Assembly (NCBI GenBank): GCA_023525975.1
Contig: CM042034.1
Coordinates: 875,501-939,500 of the forward strand
Reading direction: 5' to 3'
Source of the DNA: Smallanthus sonchifolius
Taxonomy: Eukaryota; Streptophyta; Magnoliopsida; Asterales; Asteraceae
Length of the DNA: 64,000 nucleotides
A program made the translations under genes and the position numbers. This document shows, piece by piece, positions 12,256 to 24,078 of the stretch. The first letter of the stretch is position 1; every line of letters begins with the position of its first letter. The notes under the pieces are model-generated. The model saw nothing but the letters and a program-made list of their open reading frames with translations. It was not told the origin of the DNA and made no database searches.

Positions 12256-12875
12256 TTATCTTTAGAGTAAACTGTCATTTTCGTCCCTGTGGTTTGGTCA
12301 AAATTACCACTTTCATCCAATAGTTTGTTTTTTTGTATCTGAGTCCTCGTGGTTTTAAAATATTGCCATTTTCATCCTCGTGGTTTTAAAATATTGCCAC
12401 TTTCATCCAGTCAGCTAACACCGTCCGTTTTTCTCAATTAAATGAGGGGTATTTCAGTCCTTTTACATATTTGTTTTATTTCTTCATCTTTTTTACTCTC
12501 ACTTTTTAATCATAGAAACAAGCGACGGAGGTGTTCCAGTGGTGCTCGTCGGAAACTGGTCAGGAAAAGAGGAAGAAGGCTAGCAGGTGGATGATTAAAT
12601 TAGAGGTTAAATTGGGGATGATTAAAAAGTGAGAGTAAAAAAGATGAAAAAATAAAACAAATAAGTAAAAGGACTGAAATACCCCTCATTTAACTGAGAA
12701 AAACGGACAGTGTTAGCTGACTGGATGAAAGTGGCAATATTTTAAAACCACGAGGATGAAAATGGCAATATTTTAAAACCATGAGGACCCAGATACAAAA
12801 AAACAAACTATTGGATGAAAGTGGCAATTTTGACCAAACCACAGGGACGAAAATGGCAGTTTACTCTTATCTTTA
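12256..12875. mobile_element. Mutator-like foldback MITE inserted in the left arm of the inverted duplication
   Basis: The 602-bp element (12265-12866) begins gagtaaactg and ends cagtttactc, and most of each half is the inverted complement of the other (cgtccctgtggtttgg, actttcatccaat, gaggggtatttcagtcc). The 9-bp duplication TTATCTTTA lies at 12256-12264 and 12867-12875. The mirrored right arm has a single copy of this site (complement of caaataaagataac near 14045), a natural empty site. No coding capacity. Confidence 0.92.
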
Positions 12876-13550
12876 TTTGCATTGTAGGTTGTTGGTAAAC
12901 AATGTATCCGTTCAACATGTTTGCACAACAACTTGGTGTTTTTACTCTACACTTTGTGAGAGAGTGTGGGAAATTACTAAATGAAGAGGCGGATGAATTA
13001 CTGGAGATTATAAGCAAAGATGATGGTAATACCTTGACCGATTCAACATATGAAATTACAAGATCATCCTTGAAAAAAATCTATCTAAGGACATTGCATA
13101 CTACCAATTTGACTTGTCTACCAATCACATTGATTTCATTAATAAACAAAGTGAGTTGGTCAAACGACTCTACCCCGAGTATTAGGTCCTACTTTTAGCT
13201 ATTTTCAAATAGGGCACATTAATTTTGGTGACATGATTCACATTTAATCTAGTAAGATTTAAAATCAATTAATAGCCAATCAAATAATTTATAGATTTTT
13301 ATTTTTTTTAATTTATTTCTAGGTGTATTAATATAATATTACATAATTTACCAAAAAAAAAATTTACATATACGTAACTGTAATTTTTTTTTTTCTGTTT
13401 ACACTATTACGTGTACGTAAGCCAATACTTAAATGATTTTTTAGTAAAAATGTGTAATATTACATTGATACTCTTATAGAAAAATAAAAATAAAAAATAA
13501 ATATTATTATATGATTTGTTAAAATTGGTTTTTAGTGGTTTTCTCGGTTT

Positions 13551-13583
13551 TCGCCTAGTTATGTGGTTTTCTCTTGAACCCTC

Positions 13584-13617
<34 letters not shown>

Positions 13618-13678
13618 CCTAGTTATGTGGTTTTTTCTTGAACCCTCCCCTATATATATATATATATATATATATAAA
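13551..13678. repeat. Two-unit tandem repeat plus (TA)n in the spacer
   Basis: The unit 'gcctagttatgtggttttct' with cttgaaccctcccc followed by a (TA)n run occurs twice, once at about 13552-13616 and once at 13617-13675. It lies between the arms of the inverted duplication. Confidence 0.8.
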
Positions 13679-14176
13679 GATTTATTAGTTTTAAATCTTA
13701 CCAGATTGAATGTGAATCATGTCACCAAAATTAACGTGCCCCAATTGAAAATAGCTAAAAGTCGGACCTAATACTCGGGGCAGAGTCTTTTGACCAACTC
13801 ACTTTGTTCATTAAAGTTGGTAGTCTGCAATGTCCTTGATAGAATTTTTCAAGGAGGATCTTGTAATTTCGTAGGTTGGATCGGTCAAGGTATCACCGTC
13901 ATCTTTGCTTATAATCTCCAGTAATTCATCCGTCTCTTAGTAATTTCCCACACTCTTTCACAAAGTGTAGAGTAAAACCACCAAGTTGTTGTGCAAACAT
14001 GTTGAACGGATACAATCTACACATTGTTTACCAACGACCTACAATGCAAATAAAGATAACTGTCATGATGAACTTGATTAAAATTGGTTAAACGGATTCT
14101 AAGAAACTATTTCAATATTTAATATCATGAAATTGATTTGACTACAGGTAAATGGTTAGCAAAACCATTCAACCGG

Positions 14177-17100
14177 TCAAAACCCACATAAATTTATTCA
14201 AGAAACCAAGAAGATTGTTGTTAGAAGTATAACAGTTCAAGAATATGTTCAAGACTAACATTAATTTTGAAAACCAAATGATTTGATTTAACTGATTTGC
14301 CTTGATCTTAATATCGAAAAAGGATTTTAGTAAACTGAATAGCACAAAACTATTTTAATAACGATTCACGAAGATGTTGAAATTAAAGCCCTATTTGAAA
14401 ACCCAGACTGATTTGTTCTTAGTATCAAGAAACTTATATTCATCTCTCTGTAGGTTTATGTTTAAGTTGACCCTATTATAGATATCCTATATGACCCTTG
14501 TCTTTTAAAAAAGGCATACATGAGTGCCTGAGATGTTTTAGCCTTCATTACCACTTAATACAGTTCTGGGCTATTTGATGACGTTACTGTATCCGCATAC
14601 TTTAAAGTTGTCGTGTGTATGTGTTTCGTTAGAGGTGAATCCATTTACTTATAAATGGGTTATTCCGGTTATGTTTGATCTCTAGAGAGTCAAACGGGTA
14701 AAGGTCAAAATAATTAGCTTAAAAGGTAACGGGTCAAATGGGTCGAAAGTTCCCCTAAAAGTATCTTTCATGCATAAGACATTCTAATTCATAACACTGG
14801 ATTATTTTTGAAATAATATAATTTTTTGTTATCATATGTGACACCTAATTACTTTAAGAAAATTTTCACCCAAGTTAATCAACCCGACTCACTCTGCTGC
14901 TAATCCTTTCACCCTATACTATTAGTTTAGTCATAGGATATGGAAACCAAACCATGTTGTTATGCGTTTATAAACAGATGCTTCAACATTTGATCATGGC
15001 TATGAAAACTGCTAGAGCAGACACATACATGTGATGGTATCAGCAGTAGCAGATCACCTTAAATCATCTATAGACATGAAAGTTAATATGTGTCAATTTG
15101 CCTCCTATAAACCTCAATGTTTTACAATATCATAGAGGAGTCAAAGTCTAACCTTAGAACGCCAATCTAGTTAACTAAGAAACAGCTGCACATAGTTGAT
15201 CACCCTATTAGAGGAACATATGCTGCTGAAAAGAAGCAAGTCTAGAGGACGTCATGAAGTCTCAAAGGAAAGAAAAATAGTCCAATAAAAGAGCAAGGAT
15301 CGACGGACGGGTCCTCTAAAACTGATTCTGAATGCATAATTTCATAATTTAGTGCAAGCAACTACAATTATGAAAAGAAATGGTTTCTCCATCAAATTCT
15401 CATTCCCCTAGGCCTCTAGCTACATATATATCATCTATATCACATAATGTTTGTATAAATTGGATTGGAATGAGATAATTTATATTACATCTATATTACT
15501 AGACTAATAATGAACAGATTAGTATATACATAAACATCAAAGGGGTAATGATATAGAGATGCAAAAATGAGAAGATTATGTAACAGGACTAAAAGGGTTT
15601 GGTCAAGCGCGTTCTTTTTCTTTTTTTTTTGTGGTTCGAAACGGTCGGGTAGGTTGACCCAAAACAATATTTTGTACTTTTTAACTAATGGGTATGCTAA
15701 ATATAGTTAAATAAAATAACCTTTTTAATTGTGTGATTTAATAGATTAATGGTTATATGCATGAAAAACACTTTATTCGCTTTTGATCATTCATTTTCAG
15801 CGAAAAAACAGTAATAATCACTAAATAACAGTGAAGTAAGTATAAGTAAAAATCAGCACTAAGAATCAGTAAAAACAGAAAAAATCTGTAAAAAATGAGT
15901 TAAAATATATCAAATAATCTGATCCATCTAGAAATAGTCTGAAATTAAAGTATGCAACAGTGATGGTGTAATGTAAAAAATTGCTTTATTGTTTGAAAAA
16001 AGACACATGGACCTCAGGCAGGCAACCTTCATAATAAAGAGCAAAAAGTGCAGGAAATATCTTCTTCTTTGCAAACCAGATGCTCCAACCAGTTTAAATA
16101 CCAACAGTTGACTTTTCTTTATTGAAGCCAGAGTTAGCAAAGGTAGTTTTCCCTGCAGAACCAAAACATCAAAAGCATTTAGCACCACCATTCCAATCTT
16201 TAAACTATCCCAAAAACATGTCTAAAGCTCCTGAAAATAGTAATTTCATATTATGCGCCTCGTTTAAAAAAAACCTTGCTTTTTAAGCGCCTAGGCTCCA
16301 GGCGAGGCCTGCGCTCGTTGAGTGTGCATATGCGCCTTGACAACATAGATTTTAGCTAAACTTTTTTTTTATAAAAAAAGCCCATTCCTGTTAAAGGAAA
16401 CCGACCCGTTTAGCTCAAACTGAACAAGAAATCAAATCAATCTATAATAAAAATGCTCCCAGTTATAAAAGAAACACCTATCAAGTCAACAGAACAGAGA
16501 CATAAAAGTCAAAATAGAGATTACTGATGTTTGTTATCCTCTGCAGCCTTGTCGCCTTGTCTTCCTCTCCAAGGGCAACAACCAATTTCTTCAAAATAGG
16601 CTGGTGGGAATTGGATATAGGCTGCCACTTGTCACCATGTTTAGGTTCACATTTCCTCAAGACTTCTTGGTTTTCCTTTGTGGTCTTGGACTATTGGGCT
16701 GAATCCACGACCTAATCCGGCTGCATAATTAGGGCTTCCGGGGATTACTTATTAATTAACTCAATAATTAAAACTGTTGGATTGGATCGGATTAGGTCGG
16801 GGATTGAAACTGTTGGATCACTTTTGAATATTGATCCATAGATAAAAAAAAGTGCATCATATAAGGAAGGAATCATTTAACCTATCAAAGACAGTTTTTT
16901 ATTATGCAATGGAAAATCAACTATAAAACTAGGGCTTTGTCGGTGTCAGCCACCGACAATGACTTTTATGGTTATTAGAATATCTATTAGATATTTATTA
17001 CATATTAATAAATCTCAGAATAACTAAAGATAAATATGAAAAACGATCGTTTAATAACTAAAATACAATTATCTAACATATTTAAAATGTTATATTACTT

Positions 17101-17710
17101 TTTCTAAAACTTAATCAAACTTTGATGTTGGTGTAATGGTTTGGCGCTGGTGGAACTGGGATAAATAATGAGTTGTTTTGAACGATAATTAGGATTACAA
17201 TTTTTGATTATTTTAATGAAATGAAGTTTAAAATGATTATTTGTAAACATATTAGCACACATATAAAAAATATATAAAGCATGAATAATTTTTTTTTAAA
17301 TCTGACAACTATAAACTTTTTAGTTTATACTTATATTGTTGGTTCCGATCTCAAATAAAAGAGGATGACTTATAAAGAAATTTGTAGAAGGACCCCATAT
17401 TTTATGTTGCTTTGGGTCTTCAAAATGGTTAAGCCGTCCCTGGCTGGTGCTTTATGTCCTTTCCTATCATTCAGGTCATGCCTTCGAAACTTGTGGCTAC
17501 CTAACTTTTTTTGTTTTTTATTCTATGTTCTTTTTTGATGGTTCTGTCTCCAAAACCTATAGGTCTCAAATTTGTATGTTACTTTTATGTACTTAAGTAC
17601 GTTAGTGTAAACGCTAAACCATTTTTTGTCTTTGTTTTTTTTTTACATTTTCTTTCAAGGGTTAAGCGAGTAGCCATAGCCTCATGTGTTTTTCTTTTAT
17701 GTACCTAACT
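14177..17710. other. Gene-free interval with small repeat traces
   Basis: No exon chain is seen. A GC-richer patch at 16255-16345 carries gcgcctaggctccaggcg-type motifs seen in dispersed plant repeats. At about 17409-17443 the complement reads CAGGGACGGCTTAACC, like an hAT MITE end, but its partner end was not found. An open frame at 15928-16191 on the minus strand has no recognisable motif. Confidence 0.45.
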
Positions 17711-17825
17711 ATATTTCTTTTGTAACCGGCTCAATCGTTTAAGATCCGTTTCACGCCGCGAAGCACGAGAATTCGAGTTAGGCTACGTTTCGACGCTGCA
17801 ACACACCACGGGTAAAATTACTAGT
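17711..17825 (-). repeat. Dispersed repeat end, inverted relative to 11150-11240
   Basis: On the minus strand it reads actagtaattttacccgtgg, then aactcgaattctcgtgctt, gtgaaacggatcttaaacg and ggttacaaaagaaata, matching the 11.2-kb copy in order. No 9-bp flank match joins the two, so they are probably separate copies rather than the ends of one 6.7-kb element. Confidence 0.55.
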
Positions 17826-18450
17826 TCAAATATATTATCTACTACATTCAGGCCAACGGGGTCTTCCAATATGAAAAGTTATACAGGGAGAATCATAATA
17901 TAATAAATATAAACAAAATACAAAATACAATACATAATTAAATTATCATTTATTATAGGGAGATTCATGCCAACAGGGTTTTCAGATCATCGGCACAGAA
18001 AAACTGTCGCATCACCTTCTCAATCCACATTACGACTTTTAAAATGGAGTTTTCTTTCACCAAGCTCTAATATCAAATTGTTGAAAATTAGGCTCCAAAC
18101 ACATAAATTTTGATCTCAAAAGATTGACTCTTTATTGATAAAACTCAACTCATACTTTACAATTAATCTTTAACAATATTGTATCATCTCATGTTACCCG
18201 AATGAGTTGCGACGGTGTTCCCGAATAAACCTCATTAACCAACCAACAATGTATTGCCACTTCACAACCAAAACTTACCACTCACAACTAAATCCACGGG
18301 TTCATGAACCCGATTTTCAACCCGCATGTGGACCCCACATCACTTGCGATGGTATTCCCGTGTTACCCGAGCCAACCGAGGATGAACCCATGTCCACCCT
18401 TCCACCCAAAATAAGATATATATATATATATATATAGGGGAAAGATCATA
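17826..18450. other. Gene-free interval
   Basis: AT-rich, ending in a (TA)n run at 18416-18436. No gene recognised. Confidence 0.45.
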
Positions 18451-18960
18451 AGAAAACTCAATGTTCATGAGAAAACCAAAAAACTACTTATTTAAGGTAA
18501 AAAATAATAATAAAAAAATCATAACTCAAAAAATAAATCAAAAATTAAAAAACTGCTTCGGAGACCTTGTTTCTCACGTCGTCCTCGTTCAGAAAAAAAA
18601 AACTCGAAAAGTAGTGGGTTTAGCTTTAATGTTAGGTTTTTGGATTGGAGTGGAGGGGAGGGGAGGGGTGGGGTGGGGGTTTAGGTTTTTGAGGGGTGGG
18701 TGTGGGGTTAGGTGGGGTGGGGTTAGGTTTTTGGCTGGGGGTGGGGTTGGGGGTTTAGGTTTTTGGGTTGGGTTGGGTTGGGGTGGGGTGGGGGGTTTAG
18801 GTTTTTGAGGGGTGGGTGAGGGGATGGGTGGGGTGGGTTTAGGTTTTTGGGTGGGGTGGGGTTGGGGGGGTTTAGGTTTTTGAGGGTGTGTTGGGTTTTT
18901 GGGTGTACAACACATATGAAGTAGGAGTTTTTTGGTTTTCTCATGAAAATGAGTTTTCTA
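18451..18960. mobile_element. Terminal-inverted-repeat element with a G-rich minisatellite core
   Basis: The left end agaaaactca.tgttcatgagaaaaccaaaaaact (18451-18486) matches the complement of the right end at 18926-18960 with few differences. The interior holds a G-rich array. The flanks gave no certain target duplication. It could be a MITE or a Helitron-type element; there is no coding capacity. Confidence 0.7.
18615..18905 (+). repeat. G-rich minisatellite with telomere-like GGGTTTAGG motifs
   Basis: Units of 'ttaggtttttg' alternate with runs of gggtgggg; at least seven GGTTTTTG units occur, several preceded by gggtttag, which resembles the plant telomere repeat. Runs of three or more G recur every few bases, so intramolecular G-quadruplexes are plausible. 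The proline-rich frames on the other strand are a by-product of base composition. Confidence 0.85.
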
Positions 18961-19314
18961 GTGAACTCACCTGATATGAAATCAGAATACGGTAACAGAT
19001 AAAATTGAATTAACAAAGAAACGGATAGATCGACGACTCGTTTCGGATACAGATTCACCACTGAAACAAACAATCGGGCTGTGATTTTTAATCGAAGAGA
19101 CAGATACACCATTTCGGCTAAAAAATCGTGTCTAAGAACACCACCCAACACGTCATGATTGAGCTAGCAAAGACAAATCAACCTTAACTCAAAAATCCAT
19201 TTAAGATGAAATCAACATACAAAACTTTTCATTCATAAACTCATCTTCCTCATTCTAAATTGAAAAGATTACATATAGAAGCAAAAGAAACAAACTGCCT
19301 CACGTTTATATTCC
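18961..19314. other. Short gene-free interval
   Basis: No recognisable feature between the foldback element and the Harbinger element. Confidence 0.45.
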
Positions 19315-20474
19315 TTAGACTGATGGTTGTGGGGCTTTATTGAGAGTGGATTCATCCTCTAATATCACGCCATGTCGCGCTGACTGGATGCTGACTAAGC
19401 AGTGGATAAAGCCCCTGCTGAAGCACTTGAGGGTGTTGTGGTGCAGGTGAGCGGGGGCTTTATCGAATTAATTTTTTGTTTAATTATTTATTCAATTCAA
19501 ATTTAAAAACTAATAATTAATTAAAAATAATAATAAAAGATAAAATAATTAATTAAAAACATTCAACATCCTAAAAAAAAAAATACATAGAAAATAAAAT
19601 ACTAAATTATTCCATAGGGTTTTAATTTTCTTCCATTTCCTTTCGAATACGCTCCTTTTGTTTTTCATATATCGCTTGGTCCCTCGGCGATAGGTGGCTG
19701 ACGTCCTTGCTAAGAAATTCCAACTTCTTCATCATTTGTTTTTCCATTTTCACCTGCGTCGCCTTCTCGAGAGTACTTGTTATTTTAAGGATCGCATCGC
19801 TAAATTCTAAATCGGCATCATTAGTCTTTTTTTTACCGCGGTCCCTTCCGGCCGGTCGACTTGAGCCTTGTGGTGTCCCTTCTTGATCGGACATGTTGAG
19901 GTCGATGCCAACAGTCCCACGGAGTAGCTTTTCGTTTTGGACCGGCCTTTTCGACCGGTTCGGTTGAACCACTCGGTCCACCCTTTTTCTTCGAACCTTT
20001 GTGAGAGCGTTTTTGGGGTTGAACCGGTTCCTCTTGTGTCTCCGGAATGACTAAGTCGGGAGACGGTTGTGACATTTGATTGTAGACAAGCCGGTTAAAC
20101 GCCTCATCATCCAAATATTCCAAACCTTGTAAATTCTCCATATTCTCCACATACTCATTCCAATTTCTCGACATTTTTGGTTGATGATTTGTAGTAATGT
20201 AGAGAGTAATTTATAAAATTGAGAGAAAATAGGAAGTTTATAAAGATTTTGAGAGATAAATGAGTGAAGAGGAGTTAATTTATATAAATAGAAAATTTTT
20301 TTTAATACCCCAACGGCTCTTCTCCCCAACGGTCATGCCAGCAGCGCTCGCTAGCCCCACCACGCCACCCCGCTCGCGCCCCCCATCGCCTGAACATGTT
20401 GTGGTGTGCGCGGCCAAGGTGGCTCGCGCCCACCGTTGGCGCCCCTCGCTCGCCTACCACAACCAACAGTCTTA
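19315..20474 (-). mobile_element. Non-autonomous PIF/Harbinger element with TTA target duplication
   Basis: The ends are GACTGATGGTTGTGG at 19318 and the complement of GACTGTTGGTTGTGG ending at 20471. The 3-bp duplication TTA lies at 19315-19317 and 20472-20474. Subterminal DNA is GC-rich (gcgctcgctagccccacc, ggcgcccctcgctcgcc), unlike the AT-rich surroundings. Element length is 1154 bp, far below an autonomous two-gene element. It holds one decayed ORF1-like gene and no DDE transposase. Confidence 0.85.
19622..20174 (-). pseudogene. Decayed Harbinger ORF1-like (trihelix/NAM-associated) protein gene
   Basis: The start MSRNWNEYVENMENLQ opens a frame to about residue 80 (PQKRSHKGSKKKGGPSG). 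The sequence continues in a second frame (GTVGIDLNMSDQEGTPQG, SSRPAGRDRGKKK) to a charged C-terminal helix ending RKEMEEN. The frame change lies near 19925-19960, consistent with a one-base indel. In related plant proteins a Myb/trihelix DNA-binding domain sits between an acidic N-terminus and an RPxGR..KK plus coiled-coil C-terminus; here the middle seems lost. Family resemblance is an inference from motif order. The gene lies wholly inside the Harbinger element. Confidence 0.6.
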
Positions 20475-20878
20475 GGGAAGTCAAATAGAACCGTCACCCA
20501 CTAAAATAAATAAAATAAAAAAACTACTGCTAGATAACGAAAATAATATAATTTAAACAAAATAACATCTAGAAAGTGGAATAATGTTTTGCATGGTGTG
20601 CATTGGGGTTAGCCTTAGCCATTTTCGCGGGTATCCAATCCCACCCAGCTGATGTGAATCGGTTTCGGGTCTGGGTCGTGGTTCGGTACCGGGTCACTGC
20701 TATCATCACCCCTATATATATATATGTAAAATGCAAAGGTAGCGTCTTGGAATGTGTGAAGATGATTTGTTGACTATGGAAAGCAAACTTTTGGCAACAT
20801 GCCAATAAGTAAACTCCCATTCATCCCTTTATAAACCTCTTTAGTTTTTTCTTCTCTCATAATCTCTCTCTCTCTTTT

Positions 20879-20942
<64 letters not shown>

Positions 20943-20984
20943 TACATATATAGTTAATCAGTGTTGTGGTGTGGTTATTTCACA
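20475..20984. other. Upstream region of the SDR gene with CT and TA microsatellites
   Basis: A (CT)n run begins near 20862 and passes into (TA)n to about 20932, then cacacacata. These lie within 125 bp of the start codon, so they probably fall in the core promoter or 5' leader. Nothing else is recognised. Confidence 0.6.
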
Positions 20985-22870
20985 ATGCCTGCTGAAGTTA
21001 TGCCTGAAAAAACCTACCAAGGGATGCATAGCCACGGAAAAGAAACCAACCCTATCTTCTATGCAAGGTACACTATCTTCTTTCACCTTCAACCTTTGCG
21101 ACACCTATATATGGTTTCGTCGCTAATCTGAGATGTTAACTCTTTCTTAAATAGTTAAATCTATGCAAATTTTTCGTCAAATCCATCCAAATCTTCTATA
21201 TTTATCATATTCTTAATTTAATACACAATTACACAGTGTATGTTGACCATCGCAAATGGTACCTTTCTTTCTGTTATAGAATAATTTTGAAAACTATTGC
21301 ATGGTTTTTATTATTTTTGTAAGAATGTAGAAGAACCGTTCAATTTTAGAAGGCATAAAGATTTTGTTTTCATTTTCATATCTTTATAGAGCTTTGAACT
21401 TCGGAATAACTATTATTTCTTTCGTACTTAATGCAATTATTGAAATGAAGAATAACGACAACTATTGGATTATTGTAATTATAATATATATTGTTTTTGG
21501 TAATTTGTTCGTTTCGGATTTCGTCATATGTTAAGGACCACTTAATTAATTATTAAGTAATGAAGTCGATCCTAACAAAGACAACTAATCACTTGTCAGA
21601 AAGCAAATTTTATAGCTAGAAAATCCCACTCGTTTTTGGCGCTATATTTTTTTATTTATTAGAATATAAAGTATAATTTGTTCACCAATAATTAATTTTA
21701 TAATTACATATTTTGTTAAAATAAAAAATGAAGTATTCAAAGTACGAAGTTTAACTGTTTAAGTAGTTGATTATGTAATTTTTTGTATATATAACACACA
21801 AACCGACGTCATATTAGTTATAAAACTATATAAGTTGTGGATTATCGTATGATAAGGTTATGGTGAATATATAGTGCTATATTGCACTAGTCCGACTTTA
21901 GTAAAGACATAATAATGGCTTAGTTTAAGTTTCGACGAGGGAAAAGTCAAAAAGACCATTATCATTGTTTCTTAATGTTTAGGGTTTTATTTTTAAGGTT
22001 TATTTGTTCATCACCTTTTTAACATCAATTTGTAAAACTAGGTTGGAAGGAAAGATTGCAATTGTCACGGGCGGCGCAGGAGGGATTGGTGCAGCCACCG
22101 TGAGGTTGTTTGTTAAACATGGTGCTAAAGTAGTCGTAGCGGATATCAATGATGAAAATGGGCTCACAATCGCTAGTTCACTTTCTCCTTTGGTTACGTA
22201 TATTCATTGTGATGTTAGCTTGGAAACCGAAGTGCAAAACCTAATTGACTCAACAATCTCTCGTTATGGTCGTGTTGATATCTTGTTTAACAATGCTGGT
22301 GTGCTTGGAAACCAGTCTAAGCACAAAAGCATTGTTGATTTTGATGTAGACGAGTTTGACAAAGTAATGAGTGTGAATGTGAGAGGAGTTGCTTTAGGTA
22401 TGAAACATGCTGCTAGGGTTATGATTCCACAAAAGGGTGGATGCATAATTTCAACTGCCAGTGTAGCAAGCGTTATGGGTGGGATGGGCCCACATGCATA
22501 CACGGCCTCAAAGCATGCTATAGTCGGGATAACAAAGAATGCAGCTTGTGAGTTGGGAAAACACGGGATTAGAGTCAACTGCATTTCCCCGTTTGGGGTG
22601 GCGACTTCAATGCTTGTAAATGCTTGGAGAACCGAGGATGAGGATGTTGAAGACAGAGAAATAAGTTTCAGAACACCAAACAAAAAAGAAATTGAAAAAA
22701 CCGAGAACTTTGTGAATAACTTAGGAAACTTGAAGGGCACTACCCTAAAAGCCCAAGACATAGCAGAAGCGGCTCTTTACCTTGCTAGCGACGAGTCTCG
22801 ATACGTGAGTGGTCACAACCTCGTTGTGGATGGTGGCGTTACAACGTCTAAGAATTGTGTTAACTTGTAA
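20985..22870 (+). CDS. Classical short-chain dehydrogenase/reductase (plant SDR110C-type), 303 aa
   Basis: NAD(P)-dependent oxidoreductase. Exon 1 is 20985-21067 (MPAEVMPEKTYQG...) and exon 2 is 22042-22870; the junction splits an Arg codon and uses GT-AG. Cofactor motif TGGAGGIG is at residues 37-44, and Asp62 after the second strand favours NAD(H). NNAG is at 111-114. The catalytic set is Asn140, Ser168, Tyr181 and Lys185 (YTASK), and a VDGG-type C-terminus is present. The overall plan resembles plant SDR2a, ABA2, secoisolariciresinol dehydrogenase and monoterpenol dehydrogenases, which act on hormone, lignan or terpenoid alcohols; the substrate cannot be told from sequence. A start at 22004 within the intron would lack exon 1 and is less likely. 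All key residues are intact. Confidence 0.93.
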
Positions 22871-23856
22871 GAAATAAGAGTGTTGTAACTGGTTTTTTGT
22901 TTTAATAGTAAACACAGTGGCATGTAAAAAGATGCAAAAATGCAAAACTTATTTGTTATAATAACCTATTTTATAAAATTTTGTATTTAACATTATTTTC
23001 TATCGAATTTGAGTAGCACCATTCTAGTTTGAGTAGCATAATTGACCACTATATATTCATTTTAGTATTTGAGAGTTTATTTCAAAACTCGAAACATTTT
23101 GCCAGCTGCCATTATCTAAGTCAAAAATAGTTCGTGGATTATAGTACAAGTTTTAAAGAATATAAAAGTATTTTTATTATAGTTAGTTATATTTCCAAGG
23201 TAAACTATTCTTCTGGTCAAAGTCAAAGATGGGTGATTTCACAAATTTGACCTCCTTTTACGGGATTTTAGCTCTTTAAGTGATTTACGAAATATATCTA
23301 GTACAATTACAATATCAATATCAACTAAAGTATATAACAAATTTTACCTCCTTTTACGTGTAACTTATCATGAGGCATTGCTTATAACGGGGTGATTATC
23401 TTCTCACCAAGTTTTGTCTGAGCGAACAATTCGTCTTATGAAAACAAAATAATGAGTCACTAAAAACGGGGATAAAGCGGACAATATCTTCATATAGTTT
23501 ACTTTGAGCTGTAGAGGTTTCATTCAACAACTAAATATGATTGAAAGAATAACACATGCTTTATACATATGAACATTCATTTTCCTTTTATAAATGTGTG
23601 TTTGAGTTTTAAACCAACAATTCTCTCCTCAAAATCAAATCCGTTAGCCCTCCCCGTCAATGATAATCTATCTGATCCATGCTTCTTTAGTATCACCGTA
23701 TTTATTCTTGGGGCATACCACCCAATTACTGTCAACTTAGGAAAACTTTTAATACAAGACAAAGGTTTTCTGAGCTAAATCTTAGATCCGATATCACTAA
23801 ACGGGTTTAGTCCACCAGAGGTTTAAAGTCACTCTAAACCCAACTTAATAAAGAGT
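22871..23856. other. 3' flank of the SDR gene and gene-free DNA
   Basis: AT-rich. I see no second gene or clear element before the Au SINE. Confidence 0.5.
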
Positions 23857-24078
23857 AACACAAAGATTTATAAAGGGCGTATCCGGTGTTTGACTTAGCT
23901 TCTGCATCTGCGGAGGGTCCGAGGAGGGGCCGGGTCACTTCGGGATCTGATCTACGCATCATTACCCTACACTTTGTGCAAGAGGCTGTTTCAACGGCTC
24001 GAACCCGTGACCTTAAGGTCACAAAACAACAACCTTACTAGTTTGCTTCAAGTCCCGCCCTCAACACAAAGATTTATA
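23857..24078 (-). mobile_element. Au-type SINE with 16-bp target duplication
   Basis: On the minus strand the body (24062-23873) carries the hallmark box B ggtcacgggttcgagccg, then gaaacagcctcttgcacaaa, gggtaatgatgcgtag, ccggcccctcctcggacc and a 3' end near acgcccttt. This order fits the widespread plant Au SINE family. Perfect 16-bp copies AACACAAAGATTTATA flank it at 23857-23872 and 24063-24078, so insertion was fairly recent or well preserved. Confidence 0.92.

Larger units (their letters stand above)
12149..14176. repeat. Large inverted duplication: arms of about 0.5 kb with a 0.4-kb AT-rich spacer
   Basis: The left arm runs 12149 to about 13266, including the 611-bp insertion described separately; the right arm runs about 13682-14176. 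Outer edges read ccggttgaatggttttgcta on the left and its complement on the right; inner edges share ggtgacatgattcacatt. Without the insertion the arms are near equal (about 507 and 495 bp) and differ by scattered substitutions and small indels. The left arm has an open stretch at 12902-13198, but it matches no family I know and the mirrored arm is disrupted, so I do not call a gene. A transcript through it would fold into a long hairpin. Confidence 0.85.

Noticed and set aside
12902..13198. 98-codon open frame in the left arm of the inverted duplication.
   Set aside because: No recognised motif and the mirrored arm is disrupted by indels; kept only as a possible captured fragment.
15928..16191. 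87-codon minus-strand frame.
   Set aside because: No conserved motif, no splice partners, low-complexity surroundings.
11150..17825. One 6.7-kb element bounded by the inverted repeats at 11.15 and 17.8 kb.
   Set aside because: Flanking 9-bp sequences differ and no transposase lies between; separate copies explain it better.
18589..18915. Proline-rich protein on the minus strand.
   Set aside because: It is the complement of a G-rich minisatellite; similar frames occur in more than one register.
22264..22761. 165-codon open frame opposite the SDR gene.
   Set aside because: Antisense shadow of exon 2 with no family motif.
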